From positions 77,587 through 141,586 of the forward strand of contig JAKUCV010001409.1 in NCBI GenBank assembly GCA_028386065.3: DNA of 64,000 bases, in the 5' to 3' direction. Source of the stretch: Turnera subulata (lineage: Eukaryota; Streptophyta; Magnoliopsida; Malpighiales; Passifloraceae). Position numbers and translations under genes: made by a program. Below the pieces are notes generated by a model. It had not been told where the DNA came from and did no database searches. It was given only the letters and a program-made list of their open reading frames with translations. This document shows positions 33,768-45,040 of this stretch, piece after piece (position 1 is the first letter of the stretch; every line of letters starts with the position of its first letter).

Positions 33768-34950
33768 GAATCAACACAAATCCACCACTAAAACAAAATC
33801 CGCGGGAACCAATACCACGTCACCCTCCCCGCGCTTCCCCTTCCTCCTCCCCATCGCCTCCCCCACTGCCTTCGTTACCCCTCCTATAACAAACCCAAGA
33901 CATTTAATTTCAGTAACAAAGAAAAGAAAAGAAAAGAAGGGGTTGTATGTCCATTCTTTCTTATTTTTTTGGTTTCTCTACGTTTTGGGATTGTGTGGTT
34001 TGGTTTTGGAATTGTGTGGTTTGGTTGAAGTCGATCGATTGGCGGGCAGTTCAAGGAGGAGCAAGACTGGGTGATGGCGTCGACGGCAGTCGGCAATGGC
34101 AGGGTCCTTCACCGACCCTCACGCCTCCTTCGCCTCTTCCCTTAGTCCTCTTTTGCGTCTCCTCCATCTCCTCCCATTCTTGTTGAATTGTTGCTATTGA
34201 GGTGAACATGAGTCGTGGTAGGTTATTGATTTTTTTTTTTGTGTTTTTTTGGATTTTTACTGGGTATGGGAATGATGATTCGACAGTACTGTATGCCGAC
34301 CGTACCGAGTTCGGTATAAATCGGCATCAAGCCGATCGGCATAAGTCGCTTAACGGGGCGGCATAGGTCAGAAAATAAGGTAGTCGAAAAAGTCATACCG
34401 TCGGCACGGTATGTGCCGTACCAACCGATTGCTCACCCCTAACGCCTCACTTGTTTTCTCCCCTGTTTACGGATTATAGATATAAACTTGTGATAATGCT
34501 CCCATAATTGCTGGCCCTATGTGGAAAAAGAGAATAGTTGGGCTCTCGGTCTAAGCCCAAGTGCCCACGCGTGCTCTTGAAACATACTTGGTATAGTAGG
34601 AGTGGTGATCTTGCAAAATGTTTGTACTGAGTTGCAGCAATTTTGATAAGAGAAACAGGGTCTTGCCACCATGAGCCATGCATATTGTTTAAATTAGGCG
34701 ACATAAATTAACAAGCAAGTAGATTTCTTTAACATTTGCTGCTGTTTCTTGAATGCGCGGAAAGGATAGGATTTTGTTCTATCCTGTTCGTTTTAGTTCT
34801 TCACTAGCAAGCGAAGTAGAGGTCAGTACTGGATACCAGCAAATTTATACAAAATTGGATGATCCAAGAGGCTAAAAACCATGAGAGAAAATCTTATTGC
34901 ATCAAAACAAGAAACATGATTTTTCAACATGCATCAAGTTATTGCTCCTC
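33768..34950. other. Intergenic region downstream of CYP706 gene 2
   Basis: The left part continues CT/CCTCC-rich leader-like DNA interrupted by the LTR element. About 34280-34440 is rich in CGGTAT / ATACCG strings and ends TGCTCACCCCTAA, a hAT-MITE-like terminus whose partner was not found. A 76-codon minus-strand frame (34704-34474, MSPNLNNMHGSWWQDPVS) is unrecognised. From 34711 the DNA is homologous to the 3' flank of CYP706 gene 1. Confidence 0.4.
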
Positions 34951-36600
34951 CTATATGTATGCCTCTAAGCTGGACATTGCAGGAGTAGGAATAATAATTA
35001 GAGGGCTTGCTTTCTCTAAAGCGAGCCCAAACTTCTCTGTAGCATCCAATACTGTACCATCTGGCAATTTCCACTTGAACATATGCACAAATGTAGCCAA
35101 CACATGAAGCAACATCCTTTCAGCCAAGGTTTGGCCCGCACAACTTCTCCTGCCAGCACCAAACGGAAGATATTGCAGCTGCTTTCCTGAGTAACCGAAC
35201 TTATTGTCTTCACCTAAGAACCTTTCTGGTTGAAATTCCAGGGGAGCATCCCAGAACTCAGGGTCCCTATGCATAGCCCAAGCATTAAGCAGAACAGTTG
35301 TGTTCTCGGGTATGGTGTACCCACCAACTTTGCTTGATTTGCTTGGGCGGCGAGGCAATAGTAAAGGAGCAAGTGGGTGCAATCTTTGTGTCTCCTTCAC
35401 TACTGCTTGCAAGTATGGTAACTTATGAACATGGAATTCTTCAACAATGTTGTTGATACCCACTACTTGGGTTAGTTCTTCTTGGACTTTGGACATCACT
35501 TGTGGATGTAGCATCAATTCTGTCATTACCCATTGGATTGCGTTTGATACCGAGTCCGGTCCACCAATCACAATGTCCTGTTCAGTGTTCACAGAACAAA
35601 AAACCAATAGGCACAGAAGACTAATTATTAATGGAAACAACACCAAAGAATATTAAGAAGTGTTAGAAATATGAAAGTTTACCATGAGCAAGGCCTTAAT
35701 TTGTTGTCGGGAGATTGGCTTCCCTGTTTCGTGGTCCTTGAACTCCAGCAGGAAATGCAAAAAGTTCTTCCTTTGGTTGTCTTTTGCATCTCCTCCTCTC
35801 GTCCTCTCCTCTTCCAACAACCGATCAATCTGAAGATCATAAGTTTCTTCAATTTGTTTCAATAACTTCTTCATTCTCCTCTCCATTCCTTGTAAGTCAA
35901 ATCTAGCCAAGACAGGAAAGAAATCTGACACATTTGGTCTTTGTAGCAAGTCGGTGATTTGTGGTACTAATGCCCGAAACTGACCCACCAAATCTGTTTC
36001 ATCGTTGACTTCATCAAGTGCTCCACCCCAGCTCATACTTGATATCATATTAATCACAGTACAAAAAGCTACCTCCCTAGTGTTAACTGGGAGCCCAATC
36101 TTGCCATACAAACCTCTTACACTCTTCATCACCTCTTCTTTTCGAAGAGGGTATAACGAATCAAGATTCGCCTTGCTTAACATCTCATGCGCAAATATCC
36201 TTCGTAGCATTCGCCATTCCGGGCCGTAAGCTGCACAGGCAATGTCCTTCTTGCCAAAGGAGAAAGTTGATGCTGCAATAGTTGGACTTCGATTGGCAAA
36301 GATTATGTCTTGGTCCTGGACAACTTCTTTTGCCAACGTTGGGGAGCTTATGACAATGCATAGCTTCTGTCCAAGCGAGAGCTTGTAAATTGGACCATAA
36401 GTTCTTGCAAGATTCAAGAATAGTTGGTGAAGATTAGGGGTTAGAAATGGGAGATACCCACAAATGGGAAGACCACGGGGTCCAGGAGGTAGCCTAGGCT
36501 TATGTACTGATCTCAGCTTTTTCAATGACCATAGGAACAAGATCAAAGTTCCAGGTAAAAGTAGAATGCAAAGAATTGTTAGTGTTATCATGTCTTCCAT
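34951..36600 (-). CDS. CYP706: CYP706-family cytochrome P450, gene 2
   Basis: Exons are 36600-35683 and 35577-34951, encoding 514 aa. It is a close tandem duplicate of gene 1, with the same intron phase and C-terminus (one codon shorter near LPPGPRGLP). Anchor LCILLLPGTLILFLW, KETQR K-helix, QPERF, heme loop FGAGRRSCAG with Cys452. The I-helix again has Ser for Thr (G-G-P-D-S-V). No stop or frameshift. It is coding-competent, but its TATA position differs from gene 1, so expression may have diverged. Confidence 0.93.
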
Positions 36601-37330
36601 TTCCTAGGTGTGAATGCAGAACTAGCATTACTACTTGAATTTGTGATAGCTGTATCGAGTTATGACAAGTTATTAAAAAAGAGAGGCTTGTGTTTTTTGG
36701 AAAGATAAATACTATATTAGCAACTTGATCACTTACTCATCACCCTACAAAGATCCTTACAAAAAATGATACAGGTCAAGATTCTTGAATGGCCACTTAC
36801 TCAAAACAAAAACAACACATATCTAATCTCTAAAAAATTATTACAGTAACTCCGTCTTGAGAAGTATCATGTGACCTATTAAACTAATTACCATCACATT
36901 CACATATATACCTCACTTGTTGTTTAATCTGATGAAAAGAAACTTGTTGTCTAATTGGTGCGAATCCTTGTCTATAGACAGTCATTGATTCCGAGATCAG
37001 ATCACATGATGCGTCTTTCTCTTATCAAATATGCTGCAGGTGCACCCTCAGGTCAACTACTGAATGCGTCCAATTCATTTTGCCTCTTGTTATATTATAT
37101 GAACTGAATTTCGGCCCAGTATGGTGCAACTTAAGCCTAAAGAGTATAAAACTATAATGCTAAAGCCTAAAGCTAAATTCAATAATATGTGTTATAAATG
37201 TTAAGAGTATAAAACCATTTATAGGGCCTCAAACTTAAGCTTTCTGTTGAAATGCTCACTTGAGATGGTAACGGAGCCATTATAATCAAAAGATCAGTGT
37301 TCAAATCTCGGGAAAATTATAAAATCTTAC
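36601..37330. other. Spacer between CYP706 gene 2 and the exon-1 pseudogene
   Basis: Contains the upstream region of gene 2. A block at about 36955-37085 (CTTATCAAATATGCTGCAGG, then GAATGCGTCCAATT) resembles 40360-40505, the 3' flank of the orphan last-exon pseudogene. Confidence 0.45.
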
Positions 37331-38478
37331 CTGCAACGTGCCTTTTAATTGATTCATTGTGATTGATTTCTCAGGATCCTCAAGCATATGAAAATCCAAG
37401 AGGATCTGAAAGAAATCCTTTCTTTTCTGATCACCGTCGTTTGCCTCATCTATGTTGTGTGAGGAACTCAAACATTGCTGGACCATAGAGTCAAGAAGTC
37501 TGTTCATAAATTGAACCAGCCTCTTTGATTGCTTCTCTATACCTTGCAAATCAAAAGCTGCAAGAACAGGAAAGAAATCTGAAACATTTGGCTTTCCAAA
37601 TAGAACCATCATTTCTGCCGATAAATTTCGGAACTCGGTCACAAAGACTGTCCAATTCTCTGCTCTTACTGTGGTGCCACCCAACATTCTTATGATGGAG
37701 TTTATAATTATGGTAAATGCTACGTCGCCAATGTTAACAGGGCTACCACTTTTCAGGTACACATCCTTAATAGCTTTCCTTACCTCTTCTTTCCTGTGTT
37801 ACTGTGTACATAAGAAAGCATCAAGGCTTGCATTACTTAGCATTTCCCTTACAAATATCTTGAGCAGCTTTTTTCATTGGGGACCGTAAGAGTTAATTCC
37901 AATACCGTTTCATGGAAATGATACAATGATACATATGGTAATAAAATAATAACTACATTAATATTACTACTGTTGTCAGGATCCATATATTGGTCTATAA
38001 CTGGCTCCAAGTCATGGAATACATCCACTGAAGACTAGGCAAGCCTCAAACCAATCACACACAGACAAAATCTTCAAAATAAAATACTTTCTTCAACCGA
38101 ACAAAATACGACAATATTATTATGATTATATAAGCATATCAAATACCAATTATAGTGTCTAAATATCCTCAAAATTGAAATAAGAATCAAATTTTCTATA
38201 TATAGTATCAGCCGAGCTTTAGTATAAAAATCATAACAAGACCTTTGCCAATTCTGTGAATTTCTTGTGGAGCTCATATGGCCCAGAAATGGGAGGTAAC
38301 CCACTATTGGTAAACCACGAGGGCCTGGTGGCAAGGGAGGAACTGTCTGCTTCAGTTTCTTGAAAATCAGACAAAGCATTGTAAAAATTACAACTGCTAT
38401 AGCCAGTGATGCTCTCAATAGAGTGTCTTTCTCTTTGCTACCATGCCATGAGAACGAGGTGGAGACCTTTTCCAACAT
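37331..38478 (-). pseudogene. CYP706-like pseudogene, 5' half only
   Basis: The ATG at 38478 (MLEKVSTSFSW) and a hinge (VPPLPPGPRGLPIVGYLPFLG) match CYP706 gene 4. A one-base deletion then shifts the frame just after GYLPFLG. The following block up to the conserved S-Y-G-P region is lost or unrecognisable; Trp of the E-W pair is TGA (near 37880); another stop with frame change occurs near 37800. From 37762 to 37331 the middle domain (NIGDVAFTIIINSI, PNVSDFFPVLAAFDLQG) is readable and ends at an intact donor. No heme-binding exon follows, so it is non-functional. Confidence 0.85.
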
Positions 38479-38589
38479 TTTAGTATTTGCACAATACAAA
38501 ATAGGTATAGATTTTTGTTTTTTTAAAAAAAAAAATAAAGTAGATTTTTGTTTTGCTAGGCAACTGTAAGGGGGACAGGAAGTTGATGG

Positions 38590-38600
38590 ACTATTTATAA
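38590..38600 (-). promoter_or_regulatory. TATA box still present at the P450 pseudogene
   Basis: TTATAAATAG on the minus strand, about 110 bases before the pseudogene ATG at 38478. The promoter outlived the coding region. Confidence 0.45.
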
Positions 38601-38639
38601 AAGCCAAATTCTACTCTCCATTGTTTTTTTCTTACAATG

Positions 38640-40848
38640 CTTCAGCTTTTTTCTTTCACAACCATGGGTGAAGATTTGAAGTAGCTAGGTTGAGTTTGAG
38701 CCGGACAGTTGCTTACTATGATTTGTTTTAGTAGATGACAAGACAAGTTTGAGTCACATAAATTTATTTACTCACATTTGCCACAAAATAATTTTTTTGG
38801 AGAAATGATCACAACTCTAGCATCATCTCCTAAACCAAATCAAATTTTGACTTAGGAGGATTTTCATTTCTCATGCCACTTTTATATTTATATAAATAAA
38901 ACCATTTGGCTCGTTCACAAATAGAATAAATACCTTTACTTAAATCGGGATTAGATCTCACATAAGGCTTGTAATCAAAATTTTATTAGAGGACATACCT
39001 TTCACCAAGCTAGTTTTTTTTCTTTTCCCCCATATGTGCAACCTCGATTTTCTTCTTTGCACCTTTAGTTTCTCTTCGACCATTAGCTATGTAAAAGCAT
39101 AAATCAACAAAAAAAAACTTTGTAAGAACAACGTTCATAAGAGAAAACTAAAAAAGAAGACAATAAACTATTTCTTTAGATTGTTGAAAAAATTGGAGCA
39201 TAACACATAACCTGAGGCGTGCTAGGCACTGTCCTAAAGGAATATTTTGCCTATGGCAAAGTTCTCCCAAGATTCAACAGGTTCTTCTGCCTATAATGGC
39301 AGGACCTTAGAAACTACCAAGAATAATATAATGAACCCAGCAAGCTCAAGAACAGGAGAGGAGAAATCAAAGAACCTAATGACATAATAGAGAGCAATGG
39401 AGGAAAAGAATAATCTTCTTAGTACTCAAGGTGTCTAAAACAAAGAACACATGAGCTTTATTTATAGGCTTCAACACTAAGCCTCCATGCTCAATATTTA
39501 TTACCTTAATTTAATTCTGAAATTAAATTAAGTAGTAACTCCCAAAAGATAATGCACACAACGGCAAAATCTGTAAAGATAATGTGCCAAATTATTTGGC
39601 ATTAAAGTCATTGATTATTTAGCATTAAAACCATTAATTTGTATAAACCTGTCAACATTTAAAAGGAATATTAAATACCAACGTTCACAATATCAATAGC
39701 ATTAAACTTGATTTAAAACAATTCAATGGTAAACATAAATGGAAAAAATCGGTGACTGAATAAATCATTTAAATCAAAATATTTCTTTTGAAATAAGATA
39801 AATATATCCAACAGTATATAGCTACTATTTGCCCTAAGTATTCAAGGAACCACTACTATTGTTGTAGGAACAATGGGTCAATTATGATCGCAAAGGTCAC
39901 ATTTCACAATTCCTATGAGCAATACTAAATCATTCGCTTCAAATTTATGGACCAACAAAAAGGAGAAGAGACATGGTTCAAGAAAAAAAAGTTGGGGTTG
40001 GTGAAAGATACATAAAGAGCAGACCCAATTTTATGCGTATCATGTAGTTATAAGAGAGGGTTATATGACTTAATAGTATATTTATTTCTAAAGGGTAAAA
40101 AAGTAAAAACACTTCAATCAATTTAGTGTATGATTTGTTTTAGATATATTGTATAATATGTTAAAAAATGACACATATTATTTGCTTTATGGACTACTAT
40201 ATTTTTATGATTATTACGGAAGAAAAAAAAAAAAAAACTTGATGTCAACATGACTAATTGATCAAGAGAATATATAGTTTGCAAACATTAAAGGTTGAAG
40301 CATGTACGTCAACCATCAAAGTATATACAATCACATAATTAATTCAATTTGATATTTGGTTGGTACAAGCCCTTGTGTCTCGACGTAATTAAGGGGTCAG
40401 TATGTGATCCATTATTGGCGTTACATGATTCGCCATTTCTTATCAGATATGCTGCAGCCGGCAGATGTCCTGCAGGTCATAGTGAATGCGTCCAATTGAT
40501 TCTGCTTTGGCTAGTTCTGGTTTCTATAATAATTAGCATCCTCCAGAGTTTGCAAGTTGATCATTTTTTTTTGGTCAAATCAATTTGATCCGTTTATATA
40601 TATCAAAATCTTGCTAAACAATGTTTGGTAGGCAAAACCTGTTTTTTCCTGTTGTCTTGAACTCTTCACATAATAGGGTATGGTCACCATATATATCTCA
40701 AAGCTCTAATTACCTAAATTTATTTGATTACAATAACTACAACGTTGCTTGTTACAGCTACATATACTACACATCTATACAACTTCTTTTTCAAAGAAAA
40801 AGAAGAGGAGATTACCATTTTTCATTTCAGACGTAATAAAGATCTCGG
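38640..40848. other. Intergenic region between the two P450 pseudogene pieces
   Basis: AT-rich, no gene recognised. It contains a probable solo LTR (annotated separately) and, at about 40360-40505, a block similar to 36955-37085. Confidence 0.4.
39182..39813 (-). mobile_element. Possible solo Copia-type LTR
   Basis: The minus strand begins TGTTGGATATATTTATC, a common start of plant Copia LTRs, has CTATAAATAAAGC (TATA-like) near 39460, and ends ...CAACA. Length is about 632 bp. No matching 5-bp target duplication was found, so the boundaries, especially the left one, are provisional. Confidence 0.4.
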
Positions 40849-41540
40849 TTGGATAATCTAGGACTTGGAACAATAATTAGTGGAGTTGATTTCTCCAAAA
40901 CCACCCCAAACTTCTCTGAATTATCCAGCTTTGTACCATTTGGCACTTCCCAGTTCCCAATTGAACATGTGCAAAAAAGTGGCCAACACATACATCAACA
41001 TTCGGCTTTCCTAATTGAAGCCCAGCACATACTCTCCTACCAGACCCAAATGGAATATAATGCAAATTGTTCCCATAGTAGTCCAACTTACAATTAGCAG
41101 CATCACCCAAAAACCTTGTGGGCTGAAATTATGAAGGATTATCCAGAATTCTGGATCCCTATGCATAGCCCATGCATTGAGAAAAACCTTTGCTCCCTTC
41201 CCCTGTTTGGTACCAATTCCAAATAGGTAATGAATTCAATTCTTAAGGATATTTTTATTTATATATATAAATTTATAATCTTATCATAATATTTCATTTT
41301 AATCTTACAATTATTAATATGTATATTTAGACAAAAATATCTTTAAAAATTAAATTCATTTCCCGTTTGTAATTGATACCAAACCGAGGTCATGGTATAC
41401 TCAATTACTCACCAACATTGCTGGGTTGACTTGGAGAACGTGGCAAGGGAGCTACCGGGTGCAATCTTATGGCCTCCTTGACAATTGCATGCAAGTAAGG
41501 TAACCTATGGATATGTCATGCATCCTTCTTCCGTGCATAT
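40849..41540 (-). pseudogene. CYP706-like pseudogene, last exon only, split by a MITE
   Basis: Readable on the minus strand as HIHRLPYLHAIVKEAIRLHP, then VAPLPRSPS and VGE; then, after the MITE at 41205-41384, KVFLNAWAMHRDPEFW, a heme-loop region with frameshifts, VLATFLHMFNWE, and a C-terminus LIIVPSP before a stop. Several frameshifts and stops are present, and there is no exon 1 upstream (41541-42360). It is a decayed orphan of the CYP706 array. Confidence 0.8.
41205..41384. mobile_element. Short MITE inside the P450 pseudogene exon
   Basis: A 180-bp AT-rich insert with inverted ends: GTTTGGTACCAATTCCAAAT on the left and, as reverse complement, GTTTGGTATCAATTACAAAC on the right. It interrupts the P450 homology between the GGY-type and KVFLNAW segments. 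No clear target duplication was found, so the superfamily is undetermined. Confidence 0.7.
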
Positions 41541-42360
41541 CCACCACAAATTGATCAAGGAGAGTACAAAAATCTGTTTTCTTTGGTCTCATGCGGCTAA
41601 ACCCAGATACTCCATGATCATATTATTTGTCGTACCCATATATGGCCATCATGTTTTTGACGGTACTGTCGAAATTGATGTGAGTTCTGTCTTGGTTAAC
41701 TTGAAAATCTCTGTCAAAAAAAAATCTCTATGTGGTAGAATCCTACTAGATGTCTGATCTTTCTCTTCCCAAATATAATCTTTCTATAAACGGGGAAAAA
41801 AGGTGTCAAAATTTAAGGTGGTGTGACAGTGTTTGAGAAACAGTAAGAGATGACTTTAATTAGGAGCTGAATATCCACAAAATAGGAATCAATTAATTGA
41901 TATATTCCTACAATTAGCCATTTTTTATCAATTAATTTATGAAAATAGGTGATTTTTATTAAATTTTCTCAAATATGTTTCAGATTTTATATTTTGCAAA
42001 ATTTCTTTTTTTTTTTAATTATCCATCAGGTATCCACGTCTCTTCTAGCTAATTCCGATCCAACCAGAGTCCCATCATTAGTTCCATCAAGGCTAAAAGT
42101 AGGAAAAAAAAAATCTAAAGCAATGAGTGAACATTATTGCACAATTTCATGGTGTATTGTAGATACTACTTGAAATTAGCAACAATTCTTCAAGCAAACG
42201 TCCCTATATTGATAATAACCATACAATCACTGTTGCTCTCTGGTCCATTTTCCATATACATGTAGAAACTTTTATTTTGATGTAATGTAACCCAATTCAA
42301 GCCGGGTCAGATCAATGAGGGTCAAGCTCTCCTGATATTTTCCACGTAGAAACCTTAAAC
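41541..42360. other. Spacer between orphan pseudogene and CYP706 gene 4
   Basis: AT-rich with A/T runs; no coding sequence or exon-1 remnant of a P450 was found. It should include the 3' UTR of the gene ending at 42361. Confidence 0.35.
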
Positions 42361-44325
42361 CTAATAAAGTTCATGAGTAGACAGCCTAGGAGTGGGGATA
42401 GCAATTAAAGGTTTCATTTTCTTGACAACTATTCCAAATACATCCGAAAATTCCAGCTCTGATCCTTGAGGCAATTTCCACTCAAATGAGTGCAAAAGAG
42501 AAGCCAACACATACATCAGCGTCTTCTCTCCCAAAGGTTGCCCAGCACAAACCCTCCTCCCTGAACCAAATGGCAGGAACTGAAAATTGTTTCCCAAGTA
42601 ATCAAACTTTCCACTATCAAGAAACCTCTCAGGCTTGAATTCCAAAGGATTTTCCCAAAGATTGGGATTCCTATTAATGGAATAAGCATTCAGGAAAACT
42701 GTTGTGCCCTTAGGAATGGTATATCCACCTATGGTGCAGGACTGGCCTGAAAAACGAGGCACTAACAGTGGCAATGCCGGATGTAGACGAAATGTCTCCT
42801 TAATGACAGCGTCTAGGTAATGCAACTTTGGCAAATGGAACTCTTCAACACTGCTGTCCATCCCCACAACTTGTCCTAATTCTTTCTGGACTTTCTCCAT
42901 TACTTCCTGATGTTTCAGCAACTCTGCCATAGTCCATTCTATCATAGTGCTTGTAGTGTCGGTACCACCAGCCAGAATGTCCTACGATTAATATTCATCA
43001 ACAAATTAAGACATGAATGAGGATGCCATCACATCAAGAGTTAATGCAGCAGAATCAAAGAGCAATTACAGAGTAATTCTCCAAAAGAAAAAGGAGAACA
43101 CCGTATGCACATCAAGTTAAATCTAGTACAAATTGCAAGTATTTCCTCTAGAATAAAATCAACAAGACCCATATCAATGAACTAGCTCTGGCATTGCGGC
43201 CATCAGCAAGGCTAAAGGTTTCGAATTCAAATCATTCTTAATTTAAACGAAAAAGTAATAGGAAGTGAAGCATTTAAGTCTACAAGGTCTTACTTGTAAC
43301 ATGCCTTTGAGTTGATTCGTGGTAAATGATTTCTCAGAATCCTGAAGCTCATGAAACCCAATGAGAATCTGCAATAAATCCTTTCTTTTCTCACCGTTCT
43401 TCGCCTCTTCTATGTTGTTTGTGGAATTCAGACACTGCTGAATCATGAAGTCAAGAATTCTGTTCGCATTTTGAGCCACCTTCTTTGCTTGCTTCTCGAC
43501 ACCTTGAAGATCAAAACTTGCAAGAGCAGGGAAAAAATCTGAAACATTAGGCTTTGCAAATAGAACCATCATTTCTGAAATCGAATTATGGAACTCGGCA
43601 ACAAAGTCTGTCCACTCCTCTGCACGTATTGTTGTGCCACCCACCATCCTAATGATAGCGTTTATGCTTGTGGTAAATGCTAGATCACCAATGTTAATGG
43701 GGCTACCACTTTTGGTGAACACATCCTTAACAGCTTTCCTGACCTCTTCTTTTCTTAGTGCATAAGAAGCATTAAGGCTTGCATTGCTTAGCATTTCACT
43801 CACAAATATCTTGCGCATCTTTTTCCATTCAGGACCGTAAGAGTTAAAAGCAATATCATTCCCACCATATGTTGCAACCCGACAAGCGATTGTCGGATCA
43901 CGGTGACAGAATATCAAATCTTTGTCACGAACAACTTCTTTAACCAGAGAAGGTGAGCTAATCACTATGTGTAACTTGCTTCCTAGCCAGACCTTGTAGA
44001 TAGGTCCATAAACCTACAGAAAGTATGTATTATGTCAGAATTCAAACCAACCCGGAACAATTACAATAAAAAGAACAATTACATCATTAATATTCTTCTC
44101 AAACAAAACCTCGTCCAGTTCTGTGAATTTCTTGTGGAGCTGGTTGCCAAGGAATGGGAGGTATCCCACTATTGGTAAACCAGGAGGACCTGGTGGCAGG
44201 GGAGGAACTGCCTGCTTCGGGTTCTTGACACTCCTCCAGGAGAAACAAAGCACTGTAAAAATTGCAACTACTATAGCTAGAGCTGCTTGCCATGAGAACG
44301 AGGTTATTAAGAACTTTTCCAACAT
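42361..44325 (-). CDS. CYP706: CYP706-family cytochrome P450, gene 4 (three exons)
   Basis: Exons are 44325-44110, 44013-43294 and 42981-42361, encoding 518 aa. The start MLEKFLITSFSW is chosen because it matches the pseudogene start; a further in-frame Met lies upstream. Features: hydrophobic anchor AALAIVVAIFTVLCF, hinge VPPLPPGPPGLP, canonical I-helix A-G-G-T-D-T-T, KETFR K-helix, KPERF, heme loop FGSGRRVCAG with Cys457. The first intron (44109-44014), between FTELDE and VYGPIYK, is absent from genes 1, 2 and 5; the exon-1 pseudogene appears to share the donor position. Intact and probably functional; substrate unknown. Confidence 0.92.
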
Positions 44326-44377
44326 CTTGGTATTTGCAAGTGAAAATAGTAGAGTGTGTGTGCTCTGCAAGGCAACT

Positions 44378-44402
44378 ACTACTGATATATATATATATAT
44401 AT
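44378..44402. repeat. (TA)n microsatellite upstream of CYP706 gene 4
   Basis: A run of about 12 TA units some 55-80 bases before the start codon at 44325; it may double as the TATA region of this gene. Confidence 0.6.
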
Positions 44403-44797
44403 CTTCCAGAAATAAGGAAACTTAAATTATCTATAAAGTCTGTATTCTGCTCACCACAATTAATTGAAAATAGTTAGATAATAGTACTCCCCTTTGTTTT
44501 CTCTTACAATGACCACATACTTCTTTTTCAGAAAAAAAAAAGGCAGTATCTCGCAATAAACCAGTTTGAGCCTAGCCACCGACTAGAGTGGAGTTGCTTG
44601 ATAGCATCAAGTTTTCTATATTTCTGTTAATTATTTATGAGACAAACCATTAAAATTTCTAAAGAATGTTGTTATCTTAACGTGGATTCAAATTATATTC
44701 TAGACTCTCCGCGACTTCTGCATGGATGCCTTGCTGATTTGTTGACAGTACAGACAAAAATGCAGGTAGTCTATCATGCATCAGGTAGTTTACATAA

Positions 44798-44882
44798 TGT
44801 TACCATTTAACATACAATTTTTCTACGTCTGACAAAGAATTGGATCATATAATCTTGGCACTGGAATGGCGACAAAGGATTC
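44798..44882 (-). pseudogene. Relic of a P450 3' end
   Basis: This strand of about 85 bases resembles the C-terminal coding end and 3' UTR of the next gene (45000-45100): shared TTGGATCA, then CTTGGCACTGGAATGGC and AAAGGATTC, and flanking ATGTTACCATTTAACA against ATGTTGCCATTCAACA. The rest of that exon is gone, so it is a remnant of a deleted tandem copy. Confidence 0.65.
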
Positions 44883-45040
44883 AAAGCCTACAAATTCTGG
44901 GGTCGGGTTCCTATCCCTATTAGCAAAGAGATAGCACTTCCACAAAATGTATTTTTTTCAAGAAAATATCTAAAAAGCATAGGTATCCATTGATATATAA
45001 TCAATTTTACAAAATGTTGCCATTCAACAAAGTTTTTTTA

